This document shows, one piece after another, positions 1 through 8,829 of a stretch of DNA of 64,000 bases. The translations under genes and the position numbers were made by a program. How positions within the stretch are numbered: the stretch's first letter is position 1; every line of letters starts with the position of its first letter. The stretch spans positions 121,280-185,279 of the forward strand of contig NZ_FOTR01000010.1 in assembly GCF_900114645.1 (NCBI RefSeq), written 5' to 3'. The DNA comes from Gracilibacillus orientalis. Lineage in GTDB: Bacteria; Bacillota; Bacilli; Bacillales; Amphibacillaceae. The notes beneath the pieces were generated by a model. It did not search any database, had not been told where the DNA came from, and saw only the letters and a list, made by a program, of their open reading frames with translations.

Positions 1-2
1 GT

Positions 3-614
3 ATTACTACAGATGAAATGGAAGAAGCCATCATATTAGCTTCTGAAGAAACTCGAAAACCAGAAATAGTCATTGCCAAACAGGCTTTACGTGAACTGAA
101 CCAAGCAATCCAACAGGAGAAGCCAGAGAAAAATACCTCTATTTCGATTATGGGTGGAAGTGCCGGAACTTATAAATTAGTACCTGCTAGAAACAAAGGG
201 GACTTATTTTATACTCCTTCCTCTACATTGGGTATCCAGCACGGCCACAATGGAATCTATCACACGACTACTAATATCGTAGAATCCATTCCTGATACAG
301 GTGTTAGAAAAATTAAATATAATGCAAGGAATGTCGAAGCAAATGCTGTGATGCAATATGTTCAATCCTCGCAATCAACTAGGGATAAGGCTGCTGATTG
401 GGCAAATGAAAGAGTAGCAATAGATGCATATTCCTATAACTTTGCTACCAACCGCTTTACAGATAAATATGGCGACAAGAATTGCTCTAAATTAATATGG
501 AGTGCCTTTATGTTAGAGGCGAACATTGATCTTGACAAGAACCAAGGATTTGGGGTATATCCTGCAGACATTCGAGATAGTAGCTATACCGTGACATATA
601 ACACGATTAATTAA
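3..614 (+). CDS. Permuted NlpC/P60 (YiiX/YebB-like) hydrolase, 5' end cut by window
   Basis: The reading frame is open to the left edge of the window, so the first methionine (base 18) is probably not the true start and a signal peptide may lie outside. The visible part of about 200 residues has the circularly permuted papain-like amidase pattern: a GDLF strand, then a His in the HGHNGIY segment, and the presumed nucleophile Cys later in NCSKLIWSAF. Family members are small cysteine hydrolases acting on amide or thioester bonds; the substrate here is unknown. The next gene starts 15 bases downstream, so the two are probably cotranscribed. Family assignment rests on motif order only. Confidence 0.75.
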   Translation: MTTDEMEEAIILASEETRKPEIVIAKQALRELNQAIQQEKPEKNTSISIMGGSAGTYKLVPARNKGDLFYTPSSTLGIQHGHNGIYHTTTNIVESIPDTGVRKIKYNARNVEANAVMQYVQSSQSTRDKAADWANERVAIDAYSYNFATNRFTDKYGDKNCSKLIWSAFMLEANIDLDKNQGFGVYPADIRDSSYTVTYNTIN

Positions 615-629
615 TGCTTAGGAGACTGT

Positions 630-1733
630 ATGAAAAAATGTTTACTCTATTTCACGTTATTAGCATTGATCATTTTAATAGTGATTTATGGTATCGTGAT
701 GCAAAAAAGTACACATGCTGATAGTATTAATGATGCTCTTGGTCTACTATATTTTTCTTCCTCAATAGATAAAACCGATGGAAAAGGTAGTCTTTACACA
801 ATAGATTCATCTGGTAATGTTTCCGATGCATTAAAAACGGAAGGATTGGAGCTAGGAGAATTATATCATCATAATAATACTGTGATCCTTAATGATGTAT
901 CAACTAGTTATATCATGGAAAACGAAAAAATCATTGAAGAAGAGCGCGATCAAAAAGAATATACAGCTATATTCGCTGGCTATATGAATGATAAACGAGT
1001 GGAACTATACAACAGTGGATATGATGAAAATGGAACCTATCATTCTCACCTTTATTGGGAACAAGATGGCTCGATGCAGTATCAAGATTTACCTTATTTT
1101 ATTACAACAGCAGGTATATATGAAGACTCGCTCTATGTTTTAGAGGAAAAAGAAGCAGATGAAGTCATGACCCTGCATGAAATTACCTTAGGTGAAACTA
1201 TCCAAGACGATTCATTATTCTTACCATTAGATTATAAAACTGACGAGCTAGTACCATTAACTGATATGATCGTTACGGAAGAATATATTTATGGTATCGT
1301 CAATATACAACAGGCATATTCCGTATTGATGATAAATAAAAAAACAGATGAAGTCAGCGAAAAAAACTTTTTATCTTTCGATTCTTCTGAAGAAATGTCT
1401 GCACATTTGCCACATTCCGTCTACAATAGTATTCATTGGTCAGATAACCAGTTATTTTTCTTAGATGGACAAGGTAATTTGTATCAATTTAACAAAGATG
1501 GCGAGTTAGATACAACCTATGACATCCCAGACGCAAATGATGATAGCACGTTTCTTTTTCCTTCATGGTCAGAAAATAAGCTGTATCTTTTTGAAATGAC
1601 GAATACGGCCTCGATAAAAAAGATTGACTTAATGGAGTTGGAAGTGGAAGATGACTTGGAATTAGATGGTGATGAGTTTTTTGGAGTTAGTGAGCAGTTT
1701 TTGTATGACTTTGAAATGATAAATGGATTTTAA
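630..1733 (+). CDS. Membrane-anchored protein of unknown function, beta-propeller-like
   Basis: The 367-residue protein begins with a short basic end and one hydrophobic segment (about residues 4-24) that acts as a signal anchor; the Cys at position 4 is not in a lipobox. The rest is outside the membrane and acidic, with repeated short strands ending in aromatic and Gly/Asp turns (for example SLYTIDSSGNV, NLYQFNKDGEL) that resemble blades of a beta-propeller. A TAGGAGA Shine-Dalgarno lies 5 bases before the ATG. It follows the permuted hydrolase gene by 15 bases and ends in a terminator. I do not recognise a named family. Confidence 0.75.
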   Translation: MKKCLLYFTLLALIILIVIYGIVMQKSTHADSINDALGLLYFSSSIDKTDGKGSLYTIDSSGNVSDALKTEGLELGELYHHNNTVILNDVSTSYIMENEKIIEEERDQKEYTAIFAGYMNDKRVELYNSGYDENGTYHSHLYWEQDGSMQYQDLPYFITTAGIYEDSLYVLEEKEADEVMTLHEITLGETIQDDSLFLPLDYKTDELVPLTDMIVTEEYIYGIVNIQQAYSVLMINKKTDEVSEKNFLSFDSSEEMSAHLPHSVYNSIHWSDNQLFFLDGQGNLYQFNKDGELDTTYDIPDANDDSTFLFPSWSENKLYLFEMTNTASIKKIDLMELEVEDDLELDGDEFFGVSEQFLYDFEMINGF

Positions 1734-1765
1734 GCAAGGGGTTAGTGACCTCTTGCTTATTTTTT
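1732..1765 (+). terminator. Rho-independent terminator after the 630-1733 gene
   Basis: AAGCAAG (1732-1738) pairs with CTTGCTT (1752-1758), with an inner GGT/ACC extension, followed by ATTTTTTT. It overlaps the stop codon of the upstream gene. Confidence 0.85.
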
Positions 1766-1782
1766 TATAAATCATAAAACAA

Positions 1783-1839
1783 TACCTCCATATAAATAAT
1801 GTCACACCCATAGATCTGCTCATTATTTATATGGAGGTA
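1783..1839. repeat. Perfect 19-bp inverted repeat with 19-nt loop
   Basis: Bases 1783-1801 (TACCTCCATATAAATAATG) are the exact reverse complement of 1821-1839. The right arm contains GGAGGT (1833-1838), which would be the Shine-Dalgarno of an 11-codon ORF starting at 1845, so in RNA the hairpin would hide the ribosome-binding site. There is no T-tract directly after it, which argues against a simple terminator. Confidence 0.9.
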
Positions 1840-1844
1840 TGACT

Positions 1845-1880
1845 ATGTTAAAGTTTAGTCCTTTTGTAAGGAACAAATAA
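1845..1880 (+). CDS. Possible 11-residue leader or micropeptide
   Basis: An ATG 6 bases after the GGAGGT in the right arm of the preceding hairpin opens an ORF encoding MLKFSPFVRNK, immediately followed by a terminator-like hairpin. The order (occluding hairpin, ribosome site, tiny ORF, terminator) looks like an attenuator leader or a small regulatory RNA or peptide unit. No regulated plus-strand gene follows, because the next genes are on the other strand. Coding is unproven; the ORF is too short for codon statistics. Confidence 0.3.
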   Translation: MLKFSPFVRNK

Positions 1881-1911
1881 CCCTATCTATGAGGGCTATT
1901 TGACCTTTTTT
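1875..1911 (+). terminator. Terminator-like hairpin after the mini-ORF
   Basis: AAATA-CCCT (1875-1884) pairs with AGGG-TATTT (1892-1901) around a 7-nt loop, with one A/C mismatch, followed closely by TTTTTT (1906-1911). Confidence 0.6.
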
Positions 1912-1922
1912 AAAAGAGGCAG

Positions 1923-2099
1923 TTAGCCTTTAATATCTACGTTACTACCCAGATGTGGTTGCATGGAGGATTCCATCATTTTTATCAAATTATTTGACTG
2001 TGTTTCGGCATTATTTAATGCTTTATCCATGACAGAAATACTCGCTTGCTGCTTAACTTGTGCTTGGTTCATCACCACTGACATTGCAGCTACATCCAT
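1923..2099 (-). CDS. yjfB: YjfB-family putative motility protein
   Basis: A 58-residue ORF reading MDVAAMSVVMNQAQVKQQAS at the start, then a helix ending in an NNAETQSNNLIKMMES stretch. This matches the YjfB family of small putative motility proteins: an Asp-Val/Ile start, a QxxVxQQAS segment and a short amphipathic helix. A strong AAAGGGGGG ribosome site precedes the ATG. It is 24 bases downstream of fliD on the same strand, where B. subtilis has fliS-fliT, so it probably belongs to the fliD transcript under sigma-D. The molecular role of the family is not established. Confidence 0.85.
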   Translation of the reverse strand: MDVAAMSVVMNQAQVKQQASISVMDKALNNAETQSNNLIKMMESSMQPHLGSNVDIKG

Positions 2100-2122
2100 T
2101 TTAACCCCCCCTTTCGATTAGA

Positions 2123-4153
2123 CTACATGCCACCGCCACCCATGCCACCTAGTGCCTGTTGCATGTATTGAGCTTGTGAGTTATAGCGCTGCATCGCTTG
2201 CTCCATTGCAGTAAATTGACTATAATAACGGTCTTCCTTCTGTTGTAAACGATCTTCAAATCGAGTAATTTGGTCTTCAATATCAGTTAGGTTTCGTCCA
2301 ATCGTATACTGACTTTCCGTTGCTGTAGCACGTCCAGCCCGCTCGTAAATGCGGTCCATCGAACTATTTACAGTATCGAATAAGCGTGTCGTAATACCTT
2401 GTTCTTCGTAAGTATCTCCATCACTACTAAAGATATTTTGTACCCCATCAGGATCGGACTCAATTGCTTCTCTTAGCTTTTTATCGTCAATTTCTAATTT
2501 ACCACCAGACATATAGTCACTAGTTGTGGTTATACCTAAGTCAGAAAGATGACTAAAACTGTTAACGGAGTCATCGTTATTCACCGATGCGTAAAAGTCG
2601 GAACGAATATCCGATAAAGCACCTTGCAGAATCGAATCACGTCTCAACAAACCGCTCTTTGCCATGTCCGTCCAATCTTCTTGTTGTGTATCGGATAATG
2701 ATTCTCGTTGTTCGTCCGTTAATGGCTTATAGTCACGGTGGTGTTCCTCATACACTTTGCTATTAACCGCATCAATCAATGTATTATACGTATCAACAAA
2801 TTCGGTAATATTTTCATAAACCGCTTCGGTGTCATTGGAAACATTTGTAGAAACAGAGTCAGTGAATGTCTGTTTTATATTAAACGTCACACCATCTATT
2901 TCAAAAGTGTTTTTTTCACGTTCCGTATCTAACCCATTTATAGTGAATTGAGCATTTTTACCACCAGTTTCCGTTCCTGTCCCGAACTTAAGGGCATTGT
3001 TAATAAAATCACCATTAGTCATAATTTCAGTTCCACTCGTATTATAATCGCCGGTCTCTGTTCTAGTTAATGTCAATTGATCGGAGAACGAATCATACAT
3101 CATTGATACCCCTAAATCAGCATTAGATACTTTACTAGTTAGTCCATTTAAAGTTTCATTACCTGAAATCACAAAATTTTGATATGTTTCTCCATCTGAA
3201 GTATGTGCACCTACGTCAAAAGAAGCATAATTCTGATCGTATGTTGCTGAAATCGCTGATCCAGATGTTACAGCATTATCAAAGTTTAACTTACCTGTGT
3301 TTGTATTAATGGTACCGATAGAGTTTGTTCCATCTGTTAATTCATATTCATTTTCATTTCCGGTAGTATTACCAATGGTGTAGGATGTACCATCTATGTC
3401 TACATTTAAACTGTTTATTGAGCCACCATCCAATTGATAAGATGTAATGTCACTCTCTAACGTCTTTGTTTCAGTACGATCCGCAGTTACATATTCAGCA
3501 GAAATTGTATCCCCTTGCTTTACAACACCATCCGCAAAAGTTAAATCTCCAGTAGTACCATTTACATATACTTCATCATCAGCTAAAGTTGTATTTTGAT
3601 CCGTAATCACTTTAAAGCCTTTTCCATTCACTTGAATGTCCATAGCACCTGTGTCGCTAACTGCATCTCCTAGCTGAATGACTTCATTGTCTGCCTCTGC
3701 GGTAATATTTTGGTCTTTAATTGCGCCTTGTTTCCATGTCACACCTGCGGCTAATTTCCCATCTTGTGAAAATAAACTTTTAGATGCATCAATCTTATCT
3801 GTACTATCAGCAGAAATAGCTCCACCATTTTTTAAAGTCGCTGCAGACGCTAGTTGTGTTACATTAGATATGTCATAAGAAGATTCACTAGCAGAACTGC
3901 TTACTGTTGCTGTGACTTTTGATTCGTCAGAAGAGGTTACTTGACGTGCACGGTAATTTGTCGACATTCTCATATCGGTTAACTGCGAACGGAAATCGAG
4001 CATTAAGGTATTCATTTCACGATAATCGTCCCGTTTCCATTCTAATACTTGTTTTTCTTGCTCCATGCGCTGTAATGGCATGCTTTCAGCTTTCATCAGA
4101 TCACGAACCATCTGGTCAATATCCATACCACTAGCCATACCGTTAATTCTCAT
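2123..4153 (-). CDS. fliD: Flagellar filament cap protein FliD, enlarged
   Basis: FliD forms the pentameric cap that folds and inserts flagellin at the filament tip. The N-terminus MRINGMASGMDIDQMVRDLM is the classic FliD start; the C-terminal region (about residues 400-650) has the FliD_C coiled coil. I chose the ATG at 4153 because an AAAGGA lies 9 bases before it; an in-frame ATG 21 bases upstream lacks such a site. At 676 residues it is much longer than B. subtilis FliD (about 500). The extra length is in the middle (about 130-330) and contains two related modules (TGDLTFADG...ISAEY and TGKLNFDNA...ISATY). The tail ends in an unusual GGMGGGGM. A sigma-D promoter lies upstream. Confidence 0.95.
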   Translation of the reverse strand: MRINGMASGMDIDQMVRDLMKAESMPLQRMEQEKQVLEWKRDDYREMNTLMLDFRSQLTDMRMSTNYRARQVTSSDESKVTATVSSSASESSYDISNVTQLASAATLKNGGAISADSTDKIDASKSLFSQDGKLAAGVTWKQGAIKDQNITAEADNEVIQLGDAVSDTGAMDIQVNGKGFKVITDQNTTLADDEVYVNGTTGDLTFADGVVKQGDTISAEYVTADRTETKTLESDITSYQLDGGSINSLNVDIDGTSYTIGNTTGNENEYELTDGTNSIGTINTNTGKLNFDNAVTSGSAISATYDQNYASFDVGAHTSDGETYQNFVISGNETLNGLTSKVSNADLGVSMMYDSFSDQLTLTRTETGDYNTSGTEIMTNGDFINNALKFGTGTETGGKNAQFTINGLDTEREKNTFEIDGVTFNIKQTFTDSVSTNVSNDTEAVYENITEFVDTYNTLIDAVNSKVYEEHHRDYKPLTDEQRESLSDTQQEDWTDMAKSGLLRRDSILQGALSDIRSDFYASVNNDDSVNSFSHLSDLGITTTSDYMSGGKLEIDDKKLREAIESDPDGVQNIFSSDGDTYEEQGITTRLFDTVNSSMDRIYERAGRATATESQYTIGRNLTDIEDQITRFEDRLQQKEDRYYSQFTAMEQAMQRYNSQAQYMQQALGGMGGGGM

Positions 4154-4189
4154 GGTTTCACGTCCTTTATCCATTTGATCTTATTTATT

Positions 4190-4216
4190 ATATCGGACAT
4201 AGTATCACAATCTTTA
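4190..4216 (-). promoter_or_regulatory. Sigma-D promoter of fliD
   Basis: On the minus strand TAAA (4216-4213) is followed after exactly 15 bases by TCCGATAT (4197-4190), one mismatch from the sigma-D consensus TAAA-N15-GCCGATAT. It lies 36 bases before the chosen fliD start. Confidence 0.85.
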
Positions 4217-4413
4217 GTGAAAAATTTTAATAAATGAGTTGGCACTATAAAAAGAGACAGATTTGCCAGTACAGTGTTTAAATGCCATTTAATTAATTAA
4301 AAATAGGATTTTAATAATGATTTCAAATATTACTCTCTGAATCGTGGGAGCATTTCTTGGTATATATCATTTCATCTGTTTCTTTTAGAGAGTTAGAAAT
4401 ATTATAATAGCTC

Positions 4414-5454
4414 TCAACACTGTCGCATCATTCTCCAATCCAATGGAGTTCCCTTTAACAAATCTTTCTTCGCTTCTTTGCCTAAAATATCATCATAATA
4501 CTTTGGCGAAATACCATACCCTGGCCTAATAGACTTAACATTCTCTCTAGTAAGTTTTTCACCCTTTTTAATATCTTGAACAACAAATAAAGAACGGGAT
4601 AACTTTCTACTCTCTTTCTTTTTATCAGTTAATTCATAGTCGACTTTACCGACAGCCTTTTCCGCATCACGCACAGCATTTACCATTTGCTTAAATTCAT
4701 TTCTATCTAATGAAAAACTAGCATCAGGACCACCTATAGATTTATCTAATATAATATGTTTTTCAACTACTTTCGCACCTAGAGCAACAGCAGTTATAGG
4801 TGTAGTTATACCTAATGTATGGTCTGATAATCCAACCTGTACTTCAAATGTTTCCTTCATGTTTTTCATTGTGACTAGATTAGCATCCTCAATTTTAGCA
4901 GGGTATGATGACGTGCATTTTAAAAGAATAATTTGATCATTTCCCATTCTTCTACATGCTTCAATAGCTTCATTAATTTCGGATAAAGTAGCAATCCCAG
5001 TAGATATTATTACTGGTTTCTTTTTTGATGCTATGTATTCAATCAAAGGTATATCCGTAATTTCAAAAGAAGCTACTTTATATGCAGGAACATGCAATTT
5101 CTCAAGTAAATCCACTGCCGAATAGTCAAATGGACTGGAGAAACATATTAAACCTAATTCGTTAGCATAATCAAATAATTCTTCATGCCATTCCCAAGGT
5201 GTAGATGCTTCTTTGTATAAATCATACAAGGTGCGCCCATCCCAAACTGTACCATTATTCAATTGGAAATATTCATTGTCACAATCAAGGGTAATCGTAT
5301 CAGCTGTATATGTTTGCAGTTTAATCGCGTCTGCACCAGCTTCTTTGGCTGCTTTAATAGTATTTTTTGCCACCTGTATATCATGTCCATGATTAGCTGA
5401 TAACTCTGCAATTATTATTGTCTGCTGATTAATATCTTTATCTCCTATTAACAA
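4414..5454 (-). CDS. pseI: Pseudaminic acid synthase PseI
   Basis: PseI condenses 2,4-diacetamido-2,4,6-trideoxy-L-altrose with phosphoenolpyruvate to give pseudaminic acid. The protein has the NeuB-type TIM barrel: IIIAELSANHG near the N-terminus, GADAIKLQTY, ISTGIATLSEI, and a C-terminal SAF/antifreeze-like domain from about residue 285 (RSLFVVQDIKKGEKL...IRPGYGI). The start is uncertain: a TTG at 5454 sits 8 bases after a GTAGG, while a GTG at 5463 would overlap the previous stop. It is the last gene of the glycosylation operon, about 200 bases before the fliD promoter. Confidence 0.93.
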   Translation of the reverse strand: MLIGDKDINQQTIIIAELSANHGHDIQVAKNTIKAAKEAGADAIKLQTYTADTITLDCDNEYFQLNNGTVWDGRTLYDLYKEASTPWEWHEELFDYANELGLICFSSPFDYSAVDLLEKLHVPAYKVASFEITDIPLIEYIASKKKPVIISTGIATLSEINEAIEACRRMGNDQIILLKCTSSYPAKIEDANLVTMKNMKETFEVQVGLSDHTLGITTPITAVALGAKVVEKHIILDKSIGGPDASFSLDRNEFKQMVNAVRDAEKAVGKVDYELTDKKKESRKLSRSLFVVQDIKKGEKLTRENVKSIRPGYGISPKYYDDILGKEAKKDLLKGTPLDWRMMRQC

Positions 5455-5455
5455 A

Positions 5456-6886
5456 CTAAGCACCTACCAATAATTCATATTTTAAAAATGCCCCTTCGAT
5501 ATCTCTGCATTTAAAACCCGCTCTTTCGAAAAGTTTTTTAGAAGCGTGGTTACTTTTATCAATATACGCAATAATTTTTGATATATTTTGAAAATCCGAG
5601 TTTAGTTTTTTAATGCTTTTGAATAGTAGAGTTAAGCCGAGTCCTTTTCCTCTATGTTCTTCATTAAAACTTATACTTATTGATGCATTTTCTTCATCTA
5701 TTTCAAATCGAATTTGACCCACAAAGTTGCCATTAATATCTTCAATAATAAGAAACAAATAATTTTGATCATTTCTCACTTTACTAAACCATTCAGTATG
5801 ATTTGCCCATGATATCTCTCTTTGATTTAAAGAAAAATATCTGACAGTTGGATCATTCGATAGATTATATACTTGATAAATATCTTCTTTCTTTACATTT
5901 CTCAATCTATAGTTATCATCAATTTCATGGTCAATTAATAAATAATTAACAATATTTTTAATCCCCGACAAATCAATAATATTATAATTTTGTTTTATTT
6001 TAATAGAAGAGTCGACAATATTTTCAAAATAAATCATTAAATCCTTTAAATCATCCTCATCATTTGGGTCGAAGTAGTAATCGACTACTTTTAACTTTAA
6101 TAAACTATTAATAATTGATTGCTGATTTTCTGCTACTTTTAAAGGTATAAAAGGAGTACCAGTTGCTAATAACTCATAGATAGTTTGTCCAGACCCTGTT
6201 ATTGCTAAATCTGCAGTTTCCATTAATTGTTTCATTCTATCAGCTGATATATTACTATATATTGTTAGATTTTTATATTTTTTGTTTACTGCTTGATATT
6301 GTTCTACTTGATCCACAACTAAATTAAAATTAATAGTTGAATATCTGTCACAAAAATGATTGCTTATCTTTAATATTAAACTCCTTAAATTCGATCCTCC
6401 CAAAGTAATTAATACATTAGATATTTTTTCATCTGGACATCGTGTTTGGATATCGGTAAAACTTCTTCTTAAACAAATAACATTCGGACCAGCTATATAA
6501 TGTGTTGAGTTTTCGACATAGACTCTTTTTTCTAATGATGGTGTGATTACAGTACCTTTAGGATATTTCAACCTATAATAATCGTCTAAATATAAACATT
6601 TCTTTGCTAAATATGAGATTAATTCATAGATATCTTGTTCAGCAATATAAGAATCAATAATACAGTAATCATCTTTTTTAATAAATTTCTTTAAATACGC
6701 ATGAGAGTACCAATTCACAACTTCAAATTCAATATTCTGTAGCATTTCATACGGTTTAACGTCTCCACAAATCATGAAGTGAACTTCAATACTCAGAGCT
6801 TTTAGTTCTTCATAGATAGAAGAACATCTAATTATGTGACCATACCCGCTCTTACTTCCGCCTTCTGTGAATATTAAAACTCTCAT
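5456..6886 (-). CDS. pseG: Fused PseG UDP-sugar hydrolase and PseH GNAT acetyltransferase
   Basis: Residues about 1-315 are PseG-like: MRVLIFTEGGSKSGYGHIIR carries the Gly-rich GxGHIxR loop, and ITLGGSN and TGSGQTIYELLATGTP match the MurG-like GT-B fold. PseG removes UDP from UDP-2,4-diacetamido-2,4,6-trideoxy-L-altrose. Residues about 325-476 form a GNAT domain (YRLRNVKKEDI...EEHRGKGLGLTLL...IDKSNHASKKLFERAGF), the expected PseH, which acetylates N-4 of the intermediate before PseG acts. One chain therefore carries two consecutive pathway steps that are separate proteins in Campylobacter and Helicobacter. It overlaps no neighbour; the next gene begins 2 bases after its stop. No frame break between the halves is visible. 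Confidence 0.92.
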   Translation of the reverse strand: MRVLIFTEGGSKSGYGHIIRCSSIYEELKALSIEVHFMICGDVKPYEMLQNIEFEVVNWYSHAYLKKFIKKDDYCIIDSYIAEQDIYELISYLAKKCLYLDDYYRLKYPKGTVITPSLEKRVYVENSTHYIAGPNVICLRRSFTDIQTRCPDEKISNVLITLGGSNLRSLILKISNHFCDRYSTINFNLVVDQVEQYQAVNKKYKNLTIYSNISADRMKQLMETADLAITGSGQTIYELLATGTPFIPLKVAENQQSIINSLLKLKVVDYYFDPNDEDDLKDLMIYFENIVDSSIKIKQNYNIIDLSGIKNIVNYLLIDHEIDDNYRLRNVKKEDIYQVYNLSNDPTVRYFSLNQREISWANHTEWFSKVRNDQNYLFLIIEDINGNFVGQIRFEIDEENASISISFNEEHRGKGLGLTLLFKSIKKLNSDFQNISKIIAYIDKSNHASKKLFERAGFKCRDIEGAFLKYELLVGA

Positions 6887-6900
6887 AACATTAACCTTTC

Positions 6901-7635
6901 TTATTTTAATGTTTTTTGCTCTATGTGTGCATTAATATTAAATAATTCTTTATCCATTTCAAATAAAGATAATATTTCATCCATGAAAAAGTCATGTTCC
7001 CCTGAATATAATTTTTCATAGATTTCTTTAATTAAATCAAAATCTTCTGCAGTATCTAGAGTCCATCTATGGTTTGACATATCTTTGTTATTTTTAAAAT
7101 AAAAGATTTCACATTCATTTTCATACATATATGGAGTTACATGCTCTCTTTGATAAAATGCACTAGCATTATGGACAGCTTTATCTAAAGTATCTATTGA
7201 GAATATCTCAACATCCAAACCTCTCGGGAAAGTTCTATTAAATGATTTCAACCCAATATTCGCTACTAATGTATAATTTTTCCTAATATATATATTAAGC
7301 ATCTTATCAATAACAATAGGGTCAATCAAAGGACAATCTGATGTAATTCGCACAACTATATCAGCAGATGATTGAAGCGCTGCTTTATAATATCTATCTA
7401 AAACATCATTTTCGGAACCTCGATAAATTTGATACCCACTTTTCACTACTTCCTTCACAATTGGATCATCTATCTGCCCAACAGTTGTTGCTACAACGAT
7501 ATCATCCACTAAATTAGATTGTGAGACTCGTTTCATAACATGTGACAGTACTGTTTCACCCTTTAGTTGCTTTAGTACTTTTCCTGGTAGCCTAGTTGAC
7601 CCCATTCTCGCTTGAATTATTGCAACGACTTTCAT
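6901..7635 (-). CDS. pseF: CMP-pseudaminate cytidylyltransferase (PseF/SpsF type)
   Basis: The enzyme activates pseudaminic acid with CTP. The N-terminal IIQARMGSTRLPGKVL is the nucleotide-binding loop of the SpsF/KdsB branch of cytidylyltransferases; RITSDCPLIDP carries the metal-binding Asp segment, and HRWTLDTAEDFD is typical of SpsF. I chose the ATG at 7635 with AAGGTG 6 bases upstream, not the GTG inside that site. The 244 residues fit the family. Its position among pse genes supports pseudaminate as substrate, but the sequence alone could serve another nonulosonic acid. Confidence 0.88.
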   Translation of the reverse strand: MKVVAIIQARMGSTRLPGKVLKQLKGETVLSHVMKRVSQSNLVDDIVVATTVGQIDDPIVKEVVKSGYQIYRGSENDVLDRYYKAALQSSADIVVRITSDCPLIDPIVIDKMLNIYIRKNYTLVANIGLKSFNRTFPRGLDVEIFSIDTLDKAVHNASAFYQREHVTPYMYENECEIFYFKNNKDMSNHRWTLDTAEDFDLIKEIYEKLYSGEHDFFMDEILSLFEMDKELFNINAHIEQKTLK

Positions 7636-7645
7636 CGAAATCACC

Positions 7646-8818
7646 TTAATTTCTATTGGAATGCTTTTTCACTATTTCTTTTACACATTCAATTACATAA
7701 TTTACTTCTGTTTCTGTCATACTTGGAAATAATGGCAATGTAATTATTTCTTCATATAACTTTTCTGTATTAGGACAAATTCCTTTTTTGAATCCTAATC
7801 CTTGATAAAATGGTTGATAGTATACAGGTATATAGTGAACATTCACCCCTATGTTCTGACCTCTAAGCTCTTCAAAAATTTGTTTCCTAGAGGCGACAAG
7901 CTCTGCTATATTGAAACGCAGTACATATAAATGCCAGCTACTATTATTAGTTTGTTTCTGAAAAGGAGTGTTAATTTCTCGAATATTGGCAAAGGCAGCA
8001 TTATACTTATCCACTATCGCTTTTCTTTTCTTTAAAAAGTCATCTGACTTACTTAATTGGCTAGCTCCTAATGCTGCCTGGATATCCGACATTCTATAAT
8101 TATATCCCAAAAATTGCATTTCATAATACCAAGGCCCGTGATCTTCTTTCAATTTCGAGCGATCTCTCGTAACACCATGAGATCTAAACTCAAGCAATTT
8201 TTCATAATATTCCTTGTTATTGGTAGTTATTATTCCACCTTCCCCAGTTGTAATATGTTTAACTGGATGAAAACTAAACATTGTCATATCGCTAATACTA
8301 CCAATTTTTTTCCCTTTATGTCTTGCTCCTAACGCATGTGCTGCATCTTCAATAACAATTAAATTGTGTTTAGTTGCCATTTCGTTAATTTCATCTAAAT
8401 CACAAGGTTGTCCAGTATAGTCGACAGGTATAATTGCTTTTGTTTTACTAGTAATTTTCTTCCATATTTCTTTTGGATCTATGTTATATGTTTTTTGATC
8501 GATGTCTACAAATATAGGAGTAGCTCCCATATACAGAACACAATTACTACTAGCAACAAACGTCATTGGAGAAGTAATTACTTCGTCACCTTTTTGAATA
8601 CCAGCAGCATAGCATGCACCATGTAAGGCTGCTGTTCCATTTGAAAAAGTAACAGCATACTTTGTGTCAACATAGTTTGCAATTGATTTTTCAAATCTTT
8701 CAACTGCTGGTCCTGTTGTTAGATAATCACTTTTCAATATAGAAATTACTGAATTAATATCATCATCATCGATCGTTTGATGTCCATAAGGGATAAAGCT
8801 ATTTTTATTATTGACCAT
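7646..8818 (-). CDS. pseC: UDP-4-amino-4,6-dideoxy-L-AltNAc transaminase PseC
   Basis: PseC is a PLP enzyme of the DegT/DnrJ/EryC1 family that aminates the 4-keto sugar made by PseB. Visible motifs are FSNGTAALHGA near the cofactor phosphate site, VIEDAAHALGA with the conserved Asp, and SFHPVKHITTGEGG with the Schiff-base Lys. Start codons are clustered (ATG at 8833, 8821, 8818); GGAG 7 bases before the last favours 8818. It follows pseB by about 11 bases in the same operon. Confidence 0.93.
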   Translation of the reverse strand: MVNNKNSFIPYGHQTIDDDDINSVISILKSDYLTTGPAVERFEKSIANYVDTKYAVTFSNGTAALHGACYAAGIQKGDEVITSPMTFVASSNCVLYMGATPIFVDIDQKTYNIDPKEIWKKITSKTKAIIPVDYTGQPCDLDEINEMATKHNLIVIEDAAHALGARHKGKKIGSISDMTMFSFHPVKHITTGEGGIITTNNKEYYEKLLEFRSHGVTRDRSKLKEDHGPWYYEMQFLGYNYRMSDIQAALGASQLSKSDDFLKKRKAIVDKYNAAFANIREINTPFQKQTNNSSWHLYVLRFNIAELVASRKQIFEELRGQNIGVNVHYIPVYYQPFYQGLGFKKGICPNTEKLYEEIITLPLFPSMTETEVNYVIECVKEIVKKHSNRN

Positions 8819-8829
8819 CATATTACTCC

